From NCBI GenBank assembly GCA_009917445.1, contig QZEE01000003.1, positions 62,001-126,000 on the forward strand: a stretch of DNA of 64,000 nucleotides. The letters run 5' to 3'. Positions 44,357-54,000 of this stretch are shown in pieces (within the stretch, counting starts at the first letter, position 1; every line of letters starts with the position of its first letter). Below the pieces are notes generated by a model that was not told the origin of the DNA, did no database searches, and worked only from the letters and a program-made list of their open reading frames with translations. The DNA comes from a bacterium D16-76. Lineage in GTDB: Bacteria; Bacillota; Clostridia; Oscillospirales; Acutalibacteraceae. The position numbers and the translations under genes were made by a program.

Positions 44357-46402
44357 ATGGAAGTGCTTGCACCGGCAGGGGGGCCAGAGGCCCTAAAAGC
44401 CGCCGTGTTCGCTGGGGCGGACGCCGTGTATTTAGGGGGCTCGGCTTTTGGGGCCCGGGCCAGCGCCCGGAATTTTTCCCGGGAGGAATTGGCCTGGGCC
44501 GCCGCCTTTTGCCGGGCCCGGGGCGTGCGGGTGCATGTGACGGTGAATACCCTGCTGCGGGACAGCGAAATGGAAGAGGCCCTGTCCCTGGCGGCGTTTT
44601 TGTGCTCGCTGCCCGTAGACGCGGTGCTGGTGCAGGACATGGGCCTTTTTGCCCTGCTGCGCCAGCGGGCGCCGGGCCTGCCCCTGCACGCCTCAACCCA
44701 AATGAGCCTGCACACCCCGGCCGGGGCTAGGCTTTTACACCAGCTGGGAGCGGCCCGGGTGGTGCTCAGCCGGGAACTGAGCCTGCCTGAAATCCAGGAG
44801 ATTGCCCAGGCAAGCCCGGTGGAGCTGGAAAGCTTCATCCACGGGGCCCTGTGCATGTCGGTGTCGGGCCAATGCTATTTCAGCGCTTTGCTGGGGGGCC
44901 GCAGCGGCAACCGGGGCATGTGCGCCCAAACCTGCCGCCTGCCTTTCCAGGCGCCCGGCGGCACGGGCCACGATTTATCTTTGAAAGACCTGTCCTTCAT
45001 CCCCTGGATGGAGGAGTTGGCAAAGGCCGGGGTATGCTCGGCCAAAATAGAAGGCCGCTTAAAGCGCCCCGAGTACGTGGCCGCCGCCGTATCGGCTTGC
45101 CGCCATGCTGCCGACGGGGAGGAAGTCCCCCTGGAGCTGCTGGAAAAATTAGAGGCGGTGTTCTCCCGCTCCGGCTTTACCCAGGGGTACCTGCGGGGCC
45201 AGCGGGGCCGTGGTATGTTCGGCGTGCGCACCAAAGAGGACGTGGCCGGGGCCACGGAAAAGGTCTTTGCGTCCCTGCGGGGCCTGTACCGGGGCGAGCG
45301 CCCAAGCGTACCGGTTACCCTTTCCCTGGGGGTTTCGGGGGATTCGCTTACCGTAACGGCCCAGGACCAGGAGGGGCGTTTGGCCTCGGCCTCGGCCTCC
45401 ATAGAGGAAGGGGCCGGGGGCTTGACCCAGGCGCGGAGCGTCCAACAGCTGAAAAAGACGGGGGGGACCCCCTTTTACGCTGGGGCGGTGCAGGCTCCTG
45501 ATTTTGCGCCCATCCGCATCCCCCAGCTAAACGCCCTGCGCCGCCAGGCCCTGGAGGGCCTTTTGCGGCAACGGGAAGTGGGGAAGCCTATCCCCTTTAC
45601 ACAAGGGCCGCTAGAAAAGCCGCCCCGCTGCGGGGCGGCGGGCCTTGCCCTGCGGGCGGCGTTCCGCAGCCCCGGGCAGGTCTGCCCAGAGGCCAAGGGG
45701 CTAAACGCCATCCTTTTGCCTTTGGAGACAGAAATAAGCGCCCTCAAGGGCTTGCGGGCCCAGGGCTTCCCGGCCATAATCTTAGAGCTGCCCCGGGCCA
45801 TGTTCGGCCAAGAAAGCGCTGTGCGCCGGGAAATGCAAATGAAAATGGAGGCGGGCTTTACCGCCTTTACCTGCGGGAACCTGGGGGCCCTGGCCCTTTG
45901 CCGGGAGCTGGGGGCCGAGGCCCACGGCGCTTTCCCGCTGAATATCACCAACACCTGGGCGCTGGGCTTTTTCCAGTCCCTGGGGCTTTTAGACGCCGAG
46001 CTCTCTTTTGAAATAGCCGGCCGGGAAGCGGCGGCCCTGGGGGGCAGCCTGCCCCGGGGGGCCATGGTCTACGGGCGGCAGGCGGCTATGCTTACCCGCA
46101 ACTGCCCCCTGGCAAATTCGCCTAAGGGCTGCCTGCGCTGCCAGTCCCCCGGCGCGTTGACGGACCGCATGGGGAAAAGCTTTCCGGTGGTGTGCCGCAA
46201 GGCCGGGCGCTGGGGGGTAGAGGTCCTTAACAGCGTACCCTTGTGGCTGGGCGGCCTGCCTACTGCGGGGCTGGATTTCGGCGTCTTCCGCTTTACGACC
46301 GAGGATGCCGGTACCTGCGGGCGCATCCTAACAGCCTACCAGCAGGGGGGCCATTTGGAGGGCCCGTATACCCGGGGGCTGTGGCGTAAAGGGGTGCTGT
46401 AA
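44357..46402 (+). CDS. Peptidase U32 family protein (RlhA/YrrO-like, with DUF3656)
   Basis: This 681-aa protein begins MEVLAPAGGPEALKAAVFAG, the standard U32 start. The signature ELESFIHGALCMSVSGQCYF, followed by SGNRGMCAQTCR, holds the cysteines thought to bind an iron-sulfur cluster. The C-terminal half (after ~residue 370) matches the DUF3656 extension with further cysteines (TRNCPLANSPKGCLRCQ). Some U32 members hydroxylate RNA (RlhA, TrhP) rather than act as peptidases; this architecture fits an RNA-modifying role. The start follows GGAGGG. Confidence 0.92.
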   Translation: MEVLAPAGGPEALKAAVFAGADAVYLGGSAFGARASARNFSREELAWAAAFCRARGVRVHVTVNTLLRDSEMEEALSLAAFLCSLPVDAVLVQDMGLFALLRQRAPGLPLHASTQMSLHTPAGARLLHQLGAARVVLSRELSLPEIQEIAQASPVELESFIHGALCMSVSGQCYFSALLGGRSGNRGMCAQTCRLPFQAPGGTGHDLSLKDLSFIPWMEELAKAGVCSAKIEGRLKRPEYVAAAVSACRHAADGEEVPLELLEKLEAVFSRSGFTQGYLRGQRGRGMFGVRTKEDVAGATEKVFASLRGLYRGERPSVPVTLSLGVSGDSLTVTAQDQEGRLASASASIEEGAGGLTQARSVQQLKKTGGTPFYAGAVQAPDFAPIRIPQLNALRRQALEGLLRQREVGKPIPFTQGPLEKPPRCGAAGLALRAAFRSPGQVCPEAKGLNAILLPLETEISALKGLRAQGFPAIILELPRAMFGQESAVRREMQMKMEAGFTAFTCGNLGALALCRELGAEAHGAFPLNITNTWALGFFQSLGLLDAELSFEIAGREAAALGGSLPRGAMVYGRQAAMLTRNCPLANSPKGCLRCQSPGALTDRMGKSFPVVCRKAGRWGVEVLNSVPLWLGGLPTAGLDFGVFRFTTEDAGTCGRILTAYQQGGHLEGPYTRGLWRKGVL

Positions 46403-46555
46403 ACCGCCGCGGTGGAAAAGCGGGCGGGGGAATGTTGAAAACTCTGTGGAAAGTGTGAAATACTTTACAGGCGGGAAAGGGCCTGTGCATTGGGCTTTAG
46501 GCCGGATGTTGAGATGTGAAGAATCCATGAATGGACTGGAAAGGGGAAAACCATT

Positions 46556-46999
46556 ATGCAGGGAAAGGTTTTAAAGGTCAAGCGGCTGGCAGAAGACGTA
46601 GAGCTGCCCCGCCGGGAAACAGAGGGCAGCGCGGGCTACGACCTGCGCGCCCACCTGGAAGCCCCCCTAGAGGTACAGCCAGGGGCGTGGGCCATGGTGC
46701 CCACGGGCCTGGGGGCCGAGATACCGGCCGGGCTGGCGGGGATGGTCTTTTCCCGCAGCGGGCTGGGGACAAAGCACGGCATGGTGGTGGCCCAGGGGGT
46801 GGGCGTTATTGACAGCGACTACCGGGGGGAGATCAAAGTCCCCCTGCGCAATATGGGGGAAAAGCCCTATGCGGTGCAGCCGGGGGAGCGCATTGCCCAG
46901 CTGGTGCTGCTGCCGGTGCAGCTGCTGCCGGTAGAAGAGGTGCAGGAGCTTACCCATACCCAGCGGGGCCAGGGGGGCTTTGGCAGTACGGGGAAATAG
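46556..46999 (+). CDS. dut: dUTP diphosphatase (dUTPase)
   Basis: This 147-aa trimeric enzyme removes dUTP and supplies dUMP for thymidylate. All five motifs are present: EGSAGYDLRAH, FSRSGLGTKHGM, GVIDSDYRGEIKV with the catalytic Asp, ERIAQLVLLPV and RGQGGFGSTG. GGAAAGGGG lies before the ATG. The 153-base gap after the U32 gene shows no clear promoter. Confidence 0.97.
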   Translation: MQGKVLKVKRLAEDVELPRRETEGSAGYDLRAHLEAPLEVQPGAWAMVPTGLGAEIPAGLAGMVFSRSGLGTKHGMVVAQGVGVIDSDYRGEIKVPLRNMGEKPYAVQPGERIAQLVLLPVQLLPVEEVQELTHTQRGQGGFGSTGK

Positions 47000-47080
47000 G
47001 CATATCTGGTAGGAGCGGGGGGAAAACGTGGCATATATGCGGGATTTTGCGGGTTTCTGCGAATTGTTCCGGCGGGGCGG

Positions 47081-47109
47081 TTGAGAATTGGCGGGAAATA
47101 GGGTATAAT
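47081..47109 (+). promoter_or_regulatory. Sigma-A promoter of the mreB cluster
   Basis: TTGAGA (47081-47086), 17 bases, TATAAT (47104-47109), 85 bases before mreB. Confidence 0.82.
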
Positions 47110-47193
47110 ATTGGTATAAAAATATCACAAGACAAGGGAAAGTTATGGAATCAACGCGGCGGGAAAGCCGCTGGGAAAGGCAGAGTATAATAT

Positions 47194-48246
47194 ATGGCAG
47201 GATTTTCTAGTTTCTTCTCCATGTTCTCCATGTTTTCAAAAGATATCGGTATAGACCTGGGCACCGCCAACACGCTGGTATTCATGCGGGGCAAGGGCAT
47301 TGTCATGCGCGAACCCTCTGTGGTGGCGGTAGACGTGCGCACCGACGAGGTGTTGGCCGTAGGCAAGCAGGCCAAAGAGATGCTGGGCCGTACGCCCGGC
47401 TCCATTGTGGCGGTGCGCCCTTTAAAGGACGGCGTCATTGCCGACTTTGACGTGACGGCGGCTATGCTTAAATATTTCATCAAAAAGGCGCTGAAAGCCG
47501 GGGCCCTGAGCCGGCCGCGCATTGTTATCTGTATCCCCTCCGGCGTCACGGAGGTAGAGCGCCGGGCCGTAGAGGATGCCGCCCGCCAGGCGGGCTCCAA
47601 CAACGTAGACCTGGTAGAAGAGCCCATGGCGGCCGCCATCGGCGCGGGCCTGCCGGTAGGCGAGGCCACGGGCAGCATGGTGGTAGACATCGGCGGCGGC
47701 ACCAGCGAGGTAGCCGTTATCTCCCTGGGGGACATTGTCACAGCCGTATCGGTGCGCATGGCTGGCGACAAGTTTGACGAAGCCATTGTTACGTATGTAA
47801 AAAAGAAATACAACCTGCTTATCGGTGAGCGTACCGCCGAAGAAATCAAAATGAAAATCGGGTCGGCCTTCCCCACAGAAGAGACCATCAATTCCTTTGT
47901 AGAAATAAAAGGCCGCAACCTGGTGGACGGCCTGCCCAAAAACGTGACCATCCACGCAGACGAAGTACGGGAAGCCCTGACAGACAGCGTAATGATCGTA
48001 GTAGAAGCCATTAAAGATACCCTGGAACAAACCCCGCCCGAGCTGGCGGCGGACATCATCGACCGGGGCATCATGCTCACCGGCGGCGGCGCGCTGCTGC
48101 GGGGCCTGGACCGCCTGGTAAGCCAGGAAACCGGTATCCCCGTCCACGTGGCCGAGCGCCCCTTGGACTGCGTAGTAGAAGGCACCGGCAAAAGCCTGGA
48201 AATCGAGCTGCCCAAATCCTACTACCGCTCCCGCAAGCGCACGTAA
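47194..48246 (+). CDS. mreB: Rod shape-determining protein MreB
   Basis: This actin-like protein forms filaments that guide sidewall synthesis. The 350 residues carry the phosphate and nucleotide motifs [31 protein letters not shown] and [15 protein letters not shown]. The N-terminal [12 protein letters not shown] is hydrophobic and could help bind the membrane. AAAGG lies ~12 bases before the ATG. It opens the order mreB-mreC-mreD-mrdA-minD-mgsA. A 224-base gap with a repeat separates it from mreC. Confidence 0.98.
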   Translation: MAGFSSFFSMFSMFSKDIGIDLGTANTLVFMRGKGIVMREPSVVAVDVRTDEVLAVGKQAKEMLGRTPGSIVAVRPLKDGVIADFDVTAAMLKYFIKKALKAGALSRPRIVICIPSGVTEVERRAVEDAARQAGSNNVDLVEEPMAAAIGAGLPVGEATGSMVVDIGGGTSEVAVISLGDIVTAVSVRMAGDKFDEAIVTYVKKKYNLLIGERTAEEIKMKIGSAFPTEETINSFVEIKGRNLVDGLPKNVTIHADEVREALTDSVMIVVEAIKDTLEQTPPELAADIIDRGIMLTGGGALLRGLDRLVSQETGIPVHVAERPLDCVVEGTGKSLEIELPKSYYRSRKRT

Positions 48247-48315
48247 TATAAAGGACAAGCACCACCCACCGTGCACAAAACACCGCGCCCCCCACAAACG
48301 CGGGGCCGGGCAAAA

Positions 48316-48396
48316 GTTTTTGAAGGGTTCTTAGGGGGACTTTTTTCCAAAAAGCCCCCCTAAGGCGGGCCGCAGGCCGAAGCGCCGCGGCCCATA
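48316..48396 (+). repeat. Repeat hairpin between mreB and mreC
   Basis: TTCTTAGGGGG-ACTTTTTTCCAAAAAG-CCCCCCTAA (48329-48363), then GGCGGGCCGCAGGCCG and a short CGCCGCGG palindrome. It has the same layout as 6604-6666. The inner T run may weaken read-through from mreB. Confidence 0.8.
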
Positions 48397-48470
48397 GTGA
48401 GGAAAAAAGGAGGACTGCCGCGGGGCCTAGGGCTCTGGGCAGTCCGTATTCTCTTTAAAAGGGGGCCGGT

Positions 48471-49364
48471 ATGAAGGATTTTTTCAAAGGGAGCTCGCTG
48501 AAAGTGCTGATTATCGCGGTGGTGGTGCTGCTGGGCCTGGCCATCTATACGGCCACGGCAGGGGGCACCTTCATTGCGGGCCTGCTGGGGCTGGTGTCGG
48601 CGCCTATGCAGAGCATTGCTACCGATGTGACCGGGGGCGTGACGGAGTTTTTCGACCTGGAAAGCTACAGCAAGGAAGAGCTGAAAGCGCTGGTAGAGCG
48701 CCTGCAGCAAGAGCGCAGCGCCCTGGCCCAGCAGCTGGTAGACTATGAAGACAAAAAACGGGAAAACGAGCAGCTTAAACAGCAGCTGCAAATTGCAGAG
48801 CTGGAACCGGAAAATAAAATGTGCTCCGCCACGGTCATCGGCCGGGACCCCAACGACGTGTTTGCCGGCTTCTCTATTGACCAGGGCTCCCTTTCCGGCG
48901 TAAGCGTAGGGGACCCGGTGATCACCGGCCAAGGGCTGGTAGGGGTGGTCAGCCAGGTGTACGCCACCAGCAGCGTAGTCACCTGCCTGTTGTCTGAGGA
49001 CCTGCAGGTGGCGGCGGTGTCTATTGACCGGGAGGAAAGCGGCGTGGTGACCAGCAGCGTCATCACCGCCAGCTCTGGCCTTTTGCGGCTCAACTACTTA
49101 TCCAGCGAAACCAAGCTGGAGGAAGGGGACATCATCACCACCTCTGGGGCGGGGGGCTCGTACCCGGCCAATATCATCATCGGCCAGGTGCAGAGCGTGG
49201 AAAAGTCGGAAAACGACATCTCCAAATATGCCGTTATCAAGCCCTATGAAGATCTGGCCCATGTAAAGGATGTGCAGGTAATCATCAGCTTCCCCGGCAA
49301 GGGCGAGGAAGCCCCCACCCTGCCCGTGGGCGGGGAGGACCACGCCAAGGAGGACGGGGAATGA
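48471..49364 (+). CDS. mreC: Rod shape-determining protein MreC
   Basis: This 297-aa protein has one membrane helix (residues ~10-35), a coiled coil at ~60-105 and the extracytoplasmic beta domain: CSATVIGRDPNDVFAGFSID, GLVGVVSQV and DIITTSGAGGSYPANIIIGQV. It connects MreB to PBP2 and RodA outside the membrane. AAAGGGGG lies before the ATG. Its stop overlaps mreD by four bases. Confidence 0.96.
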   Translation: MKDFFKGSSLKVLIIAVVVLLGLAIYTATAGGTFIAGLLGLVSAPMQSIATDVTGGVTEFFDLESYSKEELKALVERLQQERSALAQQLVDYEDKKRENEQLKQQLQIAELEPENKMCSATVIGRDPNDVFAGFSIDQGSLSGVSVGDPVITGQGLVGVVSQVYATSSVVTCLLSEDLQVAAVSIDREESGVVTSSVITASSGLLRLNYLSSETKLEEGDIITTSGAGGSYPANIIIGQVQSVEKSENDISKYAVIKPYEDLAHVKDVQVIISFPGKGEEAPTLPVGGEDHAKEDGE

Positions 49365-49873
49365 GGGACTTTAACCGCGTCATACGCTACCTTGCCTATA
49401 CTTTAGAGCTTCTGGTGCTCTTTATGCTGCAGGAGACCCCCGGCCTGCTGCCGCCCATATACGGCGTGCGGCCGGTGCTGCTGCTGCCGGCGGTGGTGGC
49501 CATCGCCCTGTTTGAAGAGGAGGTACCCGCTATGGCCTTTGGCATCCTGGGGGGGCTTTTCTGCGATTTCGGCCTGGGCTGCGGGCTGGGCTTCCATGGG
49601 GCGGTGCTGGCCATTTTGTGCTTCCTTATCAGCCTGCAAAGCCGCTCTATCATGCAGGTAAACCTGGCAACGGCCCTGCTTACGGGCCTGTGGGCGATTG
49701 GCCTGACCATATGCGCCCAATGGTTTTTCCTATACTATTTTAAATATTCCCTGCCCCAATACGCTTTCACCCACCACTACCTGCCCAAATTTTTTTACAC
49801 CCTTTTGTTCCTGCCCCTGCTCTATTACCTAAACCGCGGGCTGTACCAGGCCGTGCGGGCCCAAGACCGCTAA
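49361..49873 (+). CDS. mreD: Rod shape-determining protein MreD
   Basis: This 170-aa integral membrane protein has about five hydrophobic segments. VIRYLAYTLELLVLFMLQET and MAFGILGGLFCDFGLGCGLG are typical of MreD. Its start overlaps mreC (ATGA), suggesting coupled translation. The family is poorly conserved; size, hydrophobicity and position support the call. Confidence 0.93.
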   Translation: MRDFNRVIRYLAYTLELLVLFMLQETPGLLPPIYGVRPVLLLPAVVAIALFEEEVPAMAFGILGGLFCDFGLGCGLGFHGAVLAILCFLISLQSRSIMQVNLATALLTGLWAIGLTICAQWFFLYYFKYSLPQYAFTHHYLPKFFYTLLFLPLLYYLNRGLYQAVRAQDR

Positions 49874-49909
49874 GGGCGGGGACGCCAGAGAGAAAGGAGC
49901 GCCAAGCAG

Positions 49910-52444
49910 ATGGAAAAACAAAAAATGAGAAGGCCCGGCAGGCTGGCCGTGTGCATCCTGCTGGTGCTGCTGATTTTCGCGGGCTTTGAACTGCGGCTGA
50001 TGCAGTGGCAGATTGTGCAGGGGGACGAGTTTGAACAGCAGGCCCTGTCCAGCCTGACCGACACCCTGGAGATCGACGCCGCCCGGGGGGAGATATGGGA
50101 CCGGGAGGGCCGGGTGCTGGCAGGCAACCGCACCTCCTACAACGTGGTGTACAACGCCCTGTACATGGACTACACCCGGGGCCGCCGCAACGCCACCATC
50201 CTAGAGGTGGTGGACCTGCTGGAAGAATACGGGGAAGAATGGGTAGACCGCCTGCCCATCGCCTTAAATGAGGAAGGGGACTACTACTTTAAAGAGGACA
50301 ACGAGGCGGAAATCGCCCAGCTGAAAAGCAAGGGCATGCTGAACCTGGCAGACTACGCCACCGCCGACGACTGCATGCGGGAGCTTGCCAAGCTCTACGG
50401 CTGCCAGGGCTTTTCCAAGCGGGATACCCGCACCATTGCCTCGGTGCGGTACGGCATGACCCAAACCGGCTACTCCCGCAACAACCCTTACATTATCGCC
50501 CAAGACGTGTCCGCCGAAATGGTGGGCATTATCAGCGAGGTGGCAAGCCAGTGGCCCGGCATAGAGGTGCGGGTGAGCGTAGCCCGCTACAGCGGCGCCG
50601 ACGGCACCCTGGCCCCCCATGTGCTGGGCTATTCCGGCACCATACAGGCCGCTAAATGGGAGCAAATCCAGGAAGAGGGCCAGCAGTACAGCTCGAAAAA
50701 CATATCGGGCTATAAAATGTCCGATACCATCGGCATCAGCGGCGCCGAAGCCGCTTTTGAAGACCAGCTGCGGGGCACCCGGGGCCAGCAGAGCATTTTT
50801 ACCGATGAAAATGGCAGCGTGGTCAGCACGGCCATGGTGGTGCAGCCAGAAGAGGGGCACACCGTGCAGCTTACGCTGGACAGCGAATTGCAGCGGGTGG
50901 CCAACCTGTCGCTGGAAAAAAACATCAAAAACAACACCAAGGCCAAAAACTGTACCGCCGGCGCGGCAGTAGCCATAGACGTAAAAAACTTCGGCGTGCT
51001 GGCCAGCAGCTCTTACCCCACCTATGACTTGAACCTTTTTTTGGAAGACAACAAGTATAACAATGAAATCCGGGGCGACGAAGAGCAGAAGCCCATGCTG
51101 GACCGCGCCTTGACCGGCGCTTACACGCCCGGCTCGGTTTTCAAGCCCCTGGTGGCCATAACCGGCTTGCAGGAGGGCGTGTTCCACTCGGGCATGGCCC
51201 TGTATGACTGCACCGGCAAGTACGTCTTTGCCGACAACACCACCCTGGGGTGCACCGGCCACCACGGCAATGCTAACGTGTATGGGGCCATAGCCGGCTC
51301 GTGCAACGCCTATTTCTGCCAGGCCGGCATTGATATCGGCATTGACAAGCTGGACGCCTATGCCGAATACTTTGGCCTGGGCCAGCTTACCGGCGTGGAA
51401 CTGCCGGAGCGCCAGGGCCTTATGTCCAACCCCCAGGAGTACATGGTGCAGCACCCGGGCGTATCCTGGACAGACGGTATTACAGCCCAAACAGCCATCG
51501 GCCAGGCAGACAACCTGTTCACCCCAATACAGCTGGCCACCTACTGCGCCACTATCGCCAACGGCGGCGTGCGCAAGCAGGCCCATTTCTTAGATAAGGT
51601 CCTGAGCTATACCGGGGAAGAGGTCCTGGAAGACTACGAGTCCCCGGTTGTTATGGACGCGGGCATTTCCAGCGAGGTCATGGGCGTTGTGTGGGAATCC
51701 ATGCGGCAGGTGTGCGTATCCGGCACGGCAAGGAGCGTTTTTGGCAACTACCCCATCAGTGTAGCGGCCAAAACCGGCACAGCGGAAACCTCCGGTGAAA
51801 TAGGCGGCACAGAAGCCAACCTGAGCTTCATATGCTTTGCGCCCATGAACGACCCGGAAATCGCCGTAGCGGTGATGATGGAGCACGGCAACGACGGCAC
51901 CTATGCCCAGAACGTGGCCAAGGATATCCTGGACCAGTATTTCGGCTTCTACACCTGGGACGAAGACGGCAACCGCCGCAACGCCGAAGGCAAGCGGGTA
52001 GACGATGAGGGCAAAGTCCTGGACGACGACGAACCGGACGAGGAAGACCCGCAAGACCCAGCCGACCCCCAAGACGAGAAGGACGGCGACGGCGAAGCGG
52101 AAGGGGACGAACCCGAATCCACCCCCAAGCCCACCCGGGGCAGCGATATCCCGGATACCCCCTTTGCCGGGGACGCGCCCTCCTCCGCCCCTGAAGAGGA
52201 AGACCCAGACACCACACCCACCCCCAAGCCCAACAACACCCCCAACGGCGGCCCCTATTACAAAGGCGCCGCCCCCAAAACCAACCGCGGCCAAGACGAC
52301 GAAACCTCCCACCCCCCCAGCAGCAGCGACCCACCCCCCGACGGCGCGGACCAAACCCCACTCGCCGCACCCCCTAAAAACGCGAGAAGCGAAGCGTGGG
52401 ATTCCAAAGGGCCCCCGGCCCTTTGGCCGCCGGAGGCGACCTAA
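49910..52444 (+). CDS. mrdA: Penicillin-binding protein 2 (transpeptidase) with a long disordered tail
   Basis: This elongation-type class B PBP cross-links peptidoglycan with RodA. The 844-aa protein has a membrane anchor at residues ~12-32 and the N-terminal dimerisation domain. Transpeptidase motifs are GSVFKP (active Ser near residue 408), SCN near 464 and KTGTAE near 621. The catalytic domain ends near FGFYTWDEDG (~residue 685). The last ~155 residues are Asp/Glu/Pro-rich and low complexity, and the final ~23 are encoded by an intergenic-type repeat, so the original stop was probably lost. AAAGGAG lies before the ATG. Confidence 0.95.
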   Translation: MEKQKMRRPGRLAVCILLVLLIFAGFELRLMQWQIVQGDEFEQQALSSLTDTLEIDAARGEIWDREGRVLAGNRTSYNVVYNALYMDYTRGRRNATILEVVDLLEEYGEEWVDRLPIALNEEGDYYFKEDNEAEIAQLKSKGMLNLADYATADDCMRELAKLYGCQGFSKRDTRTIASVRYGMTQTGYSRNNPYIIAQDVSAEMVGIISEVASQWPGIEVRVSVARYSGADGTLAPHVLGYSGTIQAAKWEQIQEEGQQYSSKNISGYKMSDTIGISGAEAAFEDQLRGTRGQQSIFTDENGSVVSTAMVVQPEEGHTVQLTLDSELQRVANLSLEKNIKNNTKAKNCTAGAAVAIDVKNFGVLASSSYPTYDLNLFLEDNKYNNEIRGDEEQKPMLDRALTGAYTPGSVFKPLVAITGLQEGVFHSGMALYDCTGKYVFADNTTLGCTGHHGNANVYGAIAGSCNAYFCQAGIDIGIDKLDAYAEYFGLGQLTGVELPERQGLMSNPQEYMVQHPGVSWTDGITAQTAIGQADNLFTPIQLATYCATIANGGVRKQAHFLDKVLSYTGEEVLEDYESPVVMDAGISSEVMGVVWESMRQVCVSGTARSVFGNYPISVAAKTGTAETSGEIGGTEANLSFICFAPMNDPEIAVAVMMEHGNDGTYAQNVAKDILDQYFGFYTWDEDGNRRNAEGKRVDDEGKVLDDDEPDEEDPQDPADPQDEKDGDGEAEGDEPESTPKPTRGSDIPDTPFAGDAPSSAPEEEDPDTTPTPKPNNTPNGGPYYKGAAPKTNRGQDDETSHPPSSSDPPPDGADQTPLAAPPKNARSEAWDSKGPPALWPPEAT
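52372..52440 (+). repeat. Repeat module forming the 3' end of mrdA
   Basis: GAAGCGAAGCGTGGGATTCC, then AAAGGGCC...GGCCCTTTGG and CCGCCGGAGGC. It is the same module as at 17.23 and 56.04 kb, where it is noncoding. Here it is read through as the last codons of the PBP2 gene. Confidence 0.8.
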
Positions 52445-52458
52445 TGGGAGTTTGATAC

Positions 52459-52487
52459 AATATTTGCCGGGGGGCAATATTTCTTTT
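52459..52487 (+). terminator. Hairpin terminator after mrdA
   Basis: Stem AATATTTGCC (52459-52468) / GGCAATATT (52473-52481, one bulged base), then TCTTTTT. Its T run leads straight into the -35 of the next promoter. Confidence 0.75.
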
Positions 52488-52515
52488 TGACAATTTGGCT
52501 GATATGTGCTAAGAT
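52487..52515 (+). promoter_or_regulatory. Extended -10 sigma-A promoter for minD
   Basis: TTGACA (52487-52492), 17 bases with TG near the end, TAAGAT (52510-52515), 22 bases before the minD start codon. Confidence 0.82.
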
Positions 52516-52536
52516 GATAAGCGAGGTGGAGTTCTC

Positions 52537-53277
52537 ATGGGAGTTTCAGTGGTAGTCACTTCTGGTAAAGGCGGCGTGGGAAAATCTACCGTGGCGCTGG
52601 GCATGGGCCGGGCGCTGGCGCAAAAAGGGCGGCGGGTGCTGTTGGTGGACTGCGACGCAGGCCTGCGCAGCTTAGACCGCATGACAGGCGCCGAAGAAAA
52701 CCTGGTATTCGATATAGCCGACGCAGCCTTTGGCCGCTGCGCGCCAGCCGAGGCCATCTACCCCTGCGGGGGGGCGGAAGGGCTCTTCCTGCTGCCCGCG
52801 CCCTCTTCGGGGGAGGACCGGATACGGCCGGCGGTCATGGGCAAACTGGTGCCGCTGTTAAAACGCTATTACGATTATGTCCTTCTAGATTCCCCCGCCG
52901 GGCTGGGGGAGGGCTTCCGGTCCGCGGCATGCGCGGCAGACCGGGCGCTGATCGTGTGCAGCCCAGACCCGGTTTGTGTGCGCAACGCCAGCGCTGCCCG
53001 GGAGCTGCTGGAAAAGCTGGGGATTGCCGACAGGCGGCTGGTGATCAACCGCTTCAGCGGGCCTTTTTTCCACGCCACCGGGGCGTACCCAGACCTGGAT
53101 GCCGTCATAGACGGGGCAGGAGCCCGGCTGTTTGGCGTGGTGCCGGAAGACCCTTTGCTGGCGGCGGCGTTCCTGCGGGGCAAGGGGGCCCCGGAAAGCT
53201 CCCCCGCCCGGAAAGCCCTGTACCGCATGGCGGGCCGGCTGGAAGGGGAGGCTGTGCCCATCCCAGACCAGCTTTGA
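52537..53277 (+). CDS. minD: MinD-like deviant Walker A ATPase
   Basis: This 246-aa ParA/MinD-family ATPase has VVVTSGKGGVGKSTVALGMG with the signature Lys11 and Lys16, VLLVDCDAGLRSLDRM (MinD usually has DxDxGLRNLD) and YDYVLLDSPAGLGEGF. This is the MinD branch that recruits the division inhibitor MinC. The usual C-terminal amphipathic helix that binds the membrane is not evident; the protein ends EGEAVPIPDQL. No minC or minE is present, although the position between mrdA and mgsA is where minCDE often lies. GCGAGGTGGAG precedes the ATG. Confidence 0.88.
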   Translation: MGVSVVVTSGKGGVGKSTVALGMGRALAQKGRRVLLVDCDAGLRSLDRMTGAEENLVFDIADAAFGRCAPAEAIYPCGGAEGLFLLPAPSSGEDRIRPAVMGKLVPLLKRYYDYVLLDSPAGLGEGFRSAACAADRALIVCSPDPVCVRNASAARELLEKLGIADRRLVINRFSGPFFHATGAYPDLDAVIDGAGARLFGVVPEDPLLAAAFLRGKGAPESSPARKALYRMAGRLEGEAVPIPDQL

Positions 53278-53514
53278 GAGGGGCGCGGCCCCGGGTTTGG
53301 ACAAAAATGAACAATTTGTGAACACGCAGTAAAAACCCTTGTGTTTTTGCAAGAAAGTGCTGTTTTGTAAACGGTTTGTAACCGCTGTAATTTATTTGTT
53401 ACGTTTAGGGTATGCCTTATTTAACTATGGTGTTCTGCGCCGGGTGGAGACCGGTGTTTGGATTTTGTATTGAAAAGTTTTTGCTATTCTGTTCTGTTGG
53501 GAGGAGAGTTACAC

Positions 53515-53913
53515 ATGAACATCGCACTGACGGCCCACGACGCGAAAAAAGAACTGATGGTACAGTTCTGCATTGCCTACTGCGGCATACTCAGCCGCCA
53601 CAACCTGTGCGGCACCGGCACCACCGGCAAGATGGTGGCAGACGCCACGGGCCTTACGCTGCAACGGTTTTTAAGCGGGCCCCAGGGCGGCGACCAGCAG
53701 ATCGCGGCCCGCATCGCCTGCAACGAGATTGACTTGCTGCTGTTTTTCCGGGACCCCCTGAACCCCAAGCCCCACGAGCCCAACGACATGAACCTTTTGC
53801 GCTTGTGTGACATGCATAACATCCCCGTGGCCACCAATATCGCCACGGCCGAGGTGCTGGTGCACGGCCTGGAACGGGGCGACCTGGATTGGCGGGATAT
53901 TGTAAAAGGATAA
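53515..53913 (+). CDS. mgsA: Methylglyoxal synthase
   Basis: It turns dihydroxyacetone phosphate into methylglyoxal, a bypass of lower glycolysis when phosphate is short. The 132-aa protein has [57 protein letters not shown] and [14 protein letters not shown], the full set of family blocks with the catalytic Asp and His. The ATG at 53515 follows GGGAGGAG. It has a 237-base upstream gap with a weak promoter-like pair (TTGTAA at 53365, TAATTT at 53388). Confidence 0.97.
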   Translation: MNIALTAHDAKKELMVQFCIAYCGILSRHNLCGTGTTGKMVADATGLTLQRFLSGPQGGDQQIAARIACNEIDLLLFFRDPLNPKPHEPNDMNLLRLCDMHNIPVATNIATAEVLVHGLERGDLDWRDIVKG

Positions 53914-53965
53914 GGCCGCCGCTGGGCGGGCGCGGAAATTTTCTGGGGAAAATGCGGGAAAAGCC

Positions 53966-53994
53966 TTGCAAACCCCAGGGGCGCAGGGTATAAT
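53966..53994 (+). promoter_or_regulatory. Sigma-A promoter of the T-box operon
   Basis: TTGCAA (53966-53971), 17 bases, TATAAT (53989-53994). Transcription would begin near 54001, at the start of the T-box leader. Confidence 0.85.
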
Positions 53995-54000
53995 AAGGAA

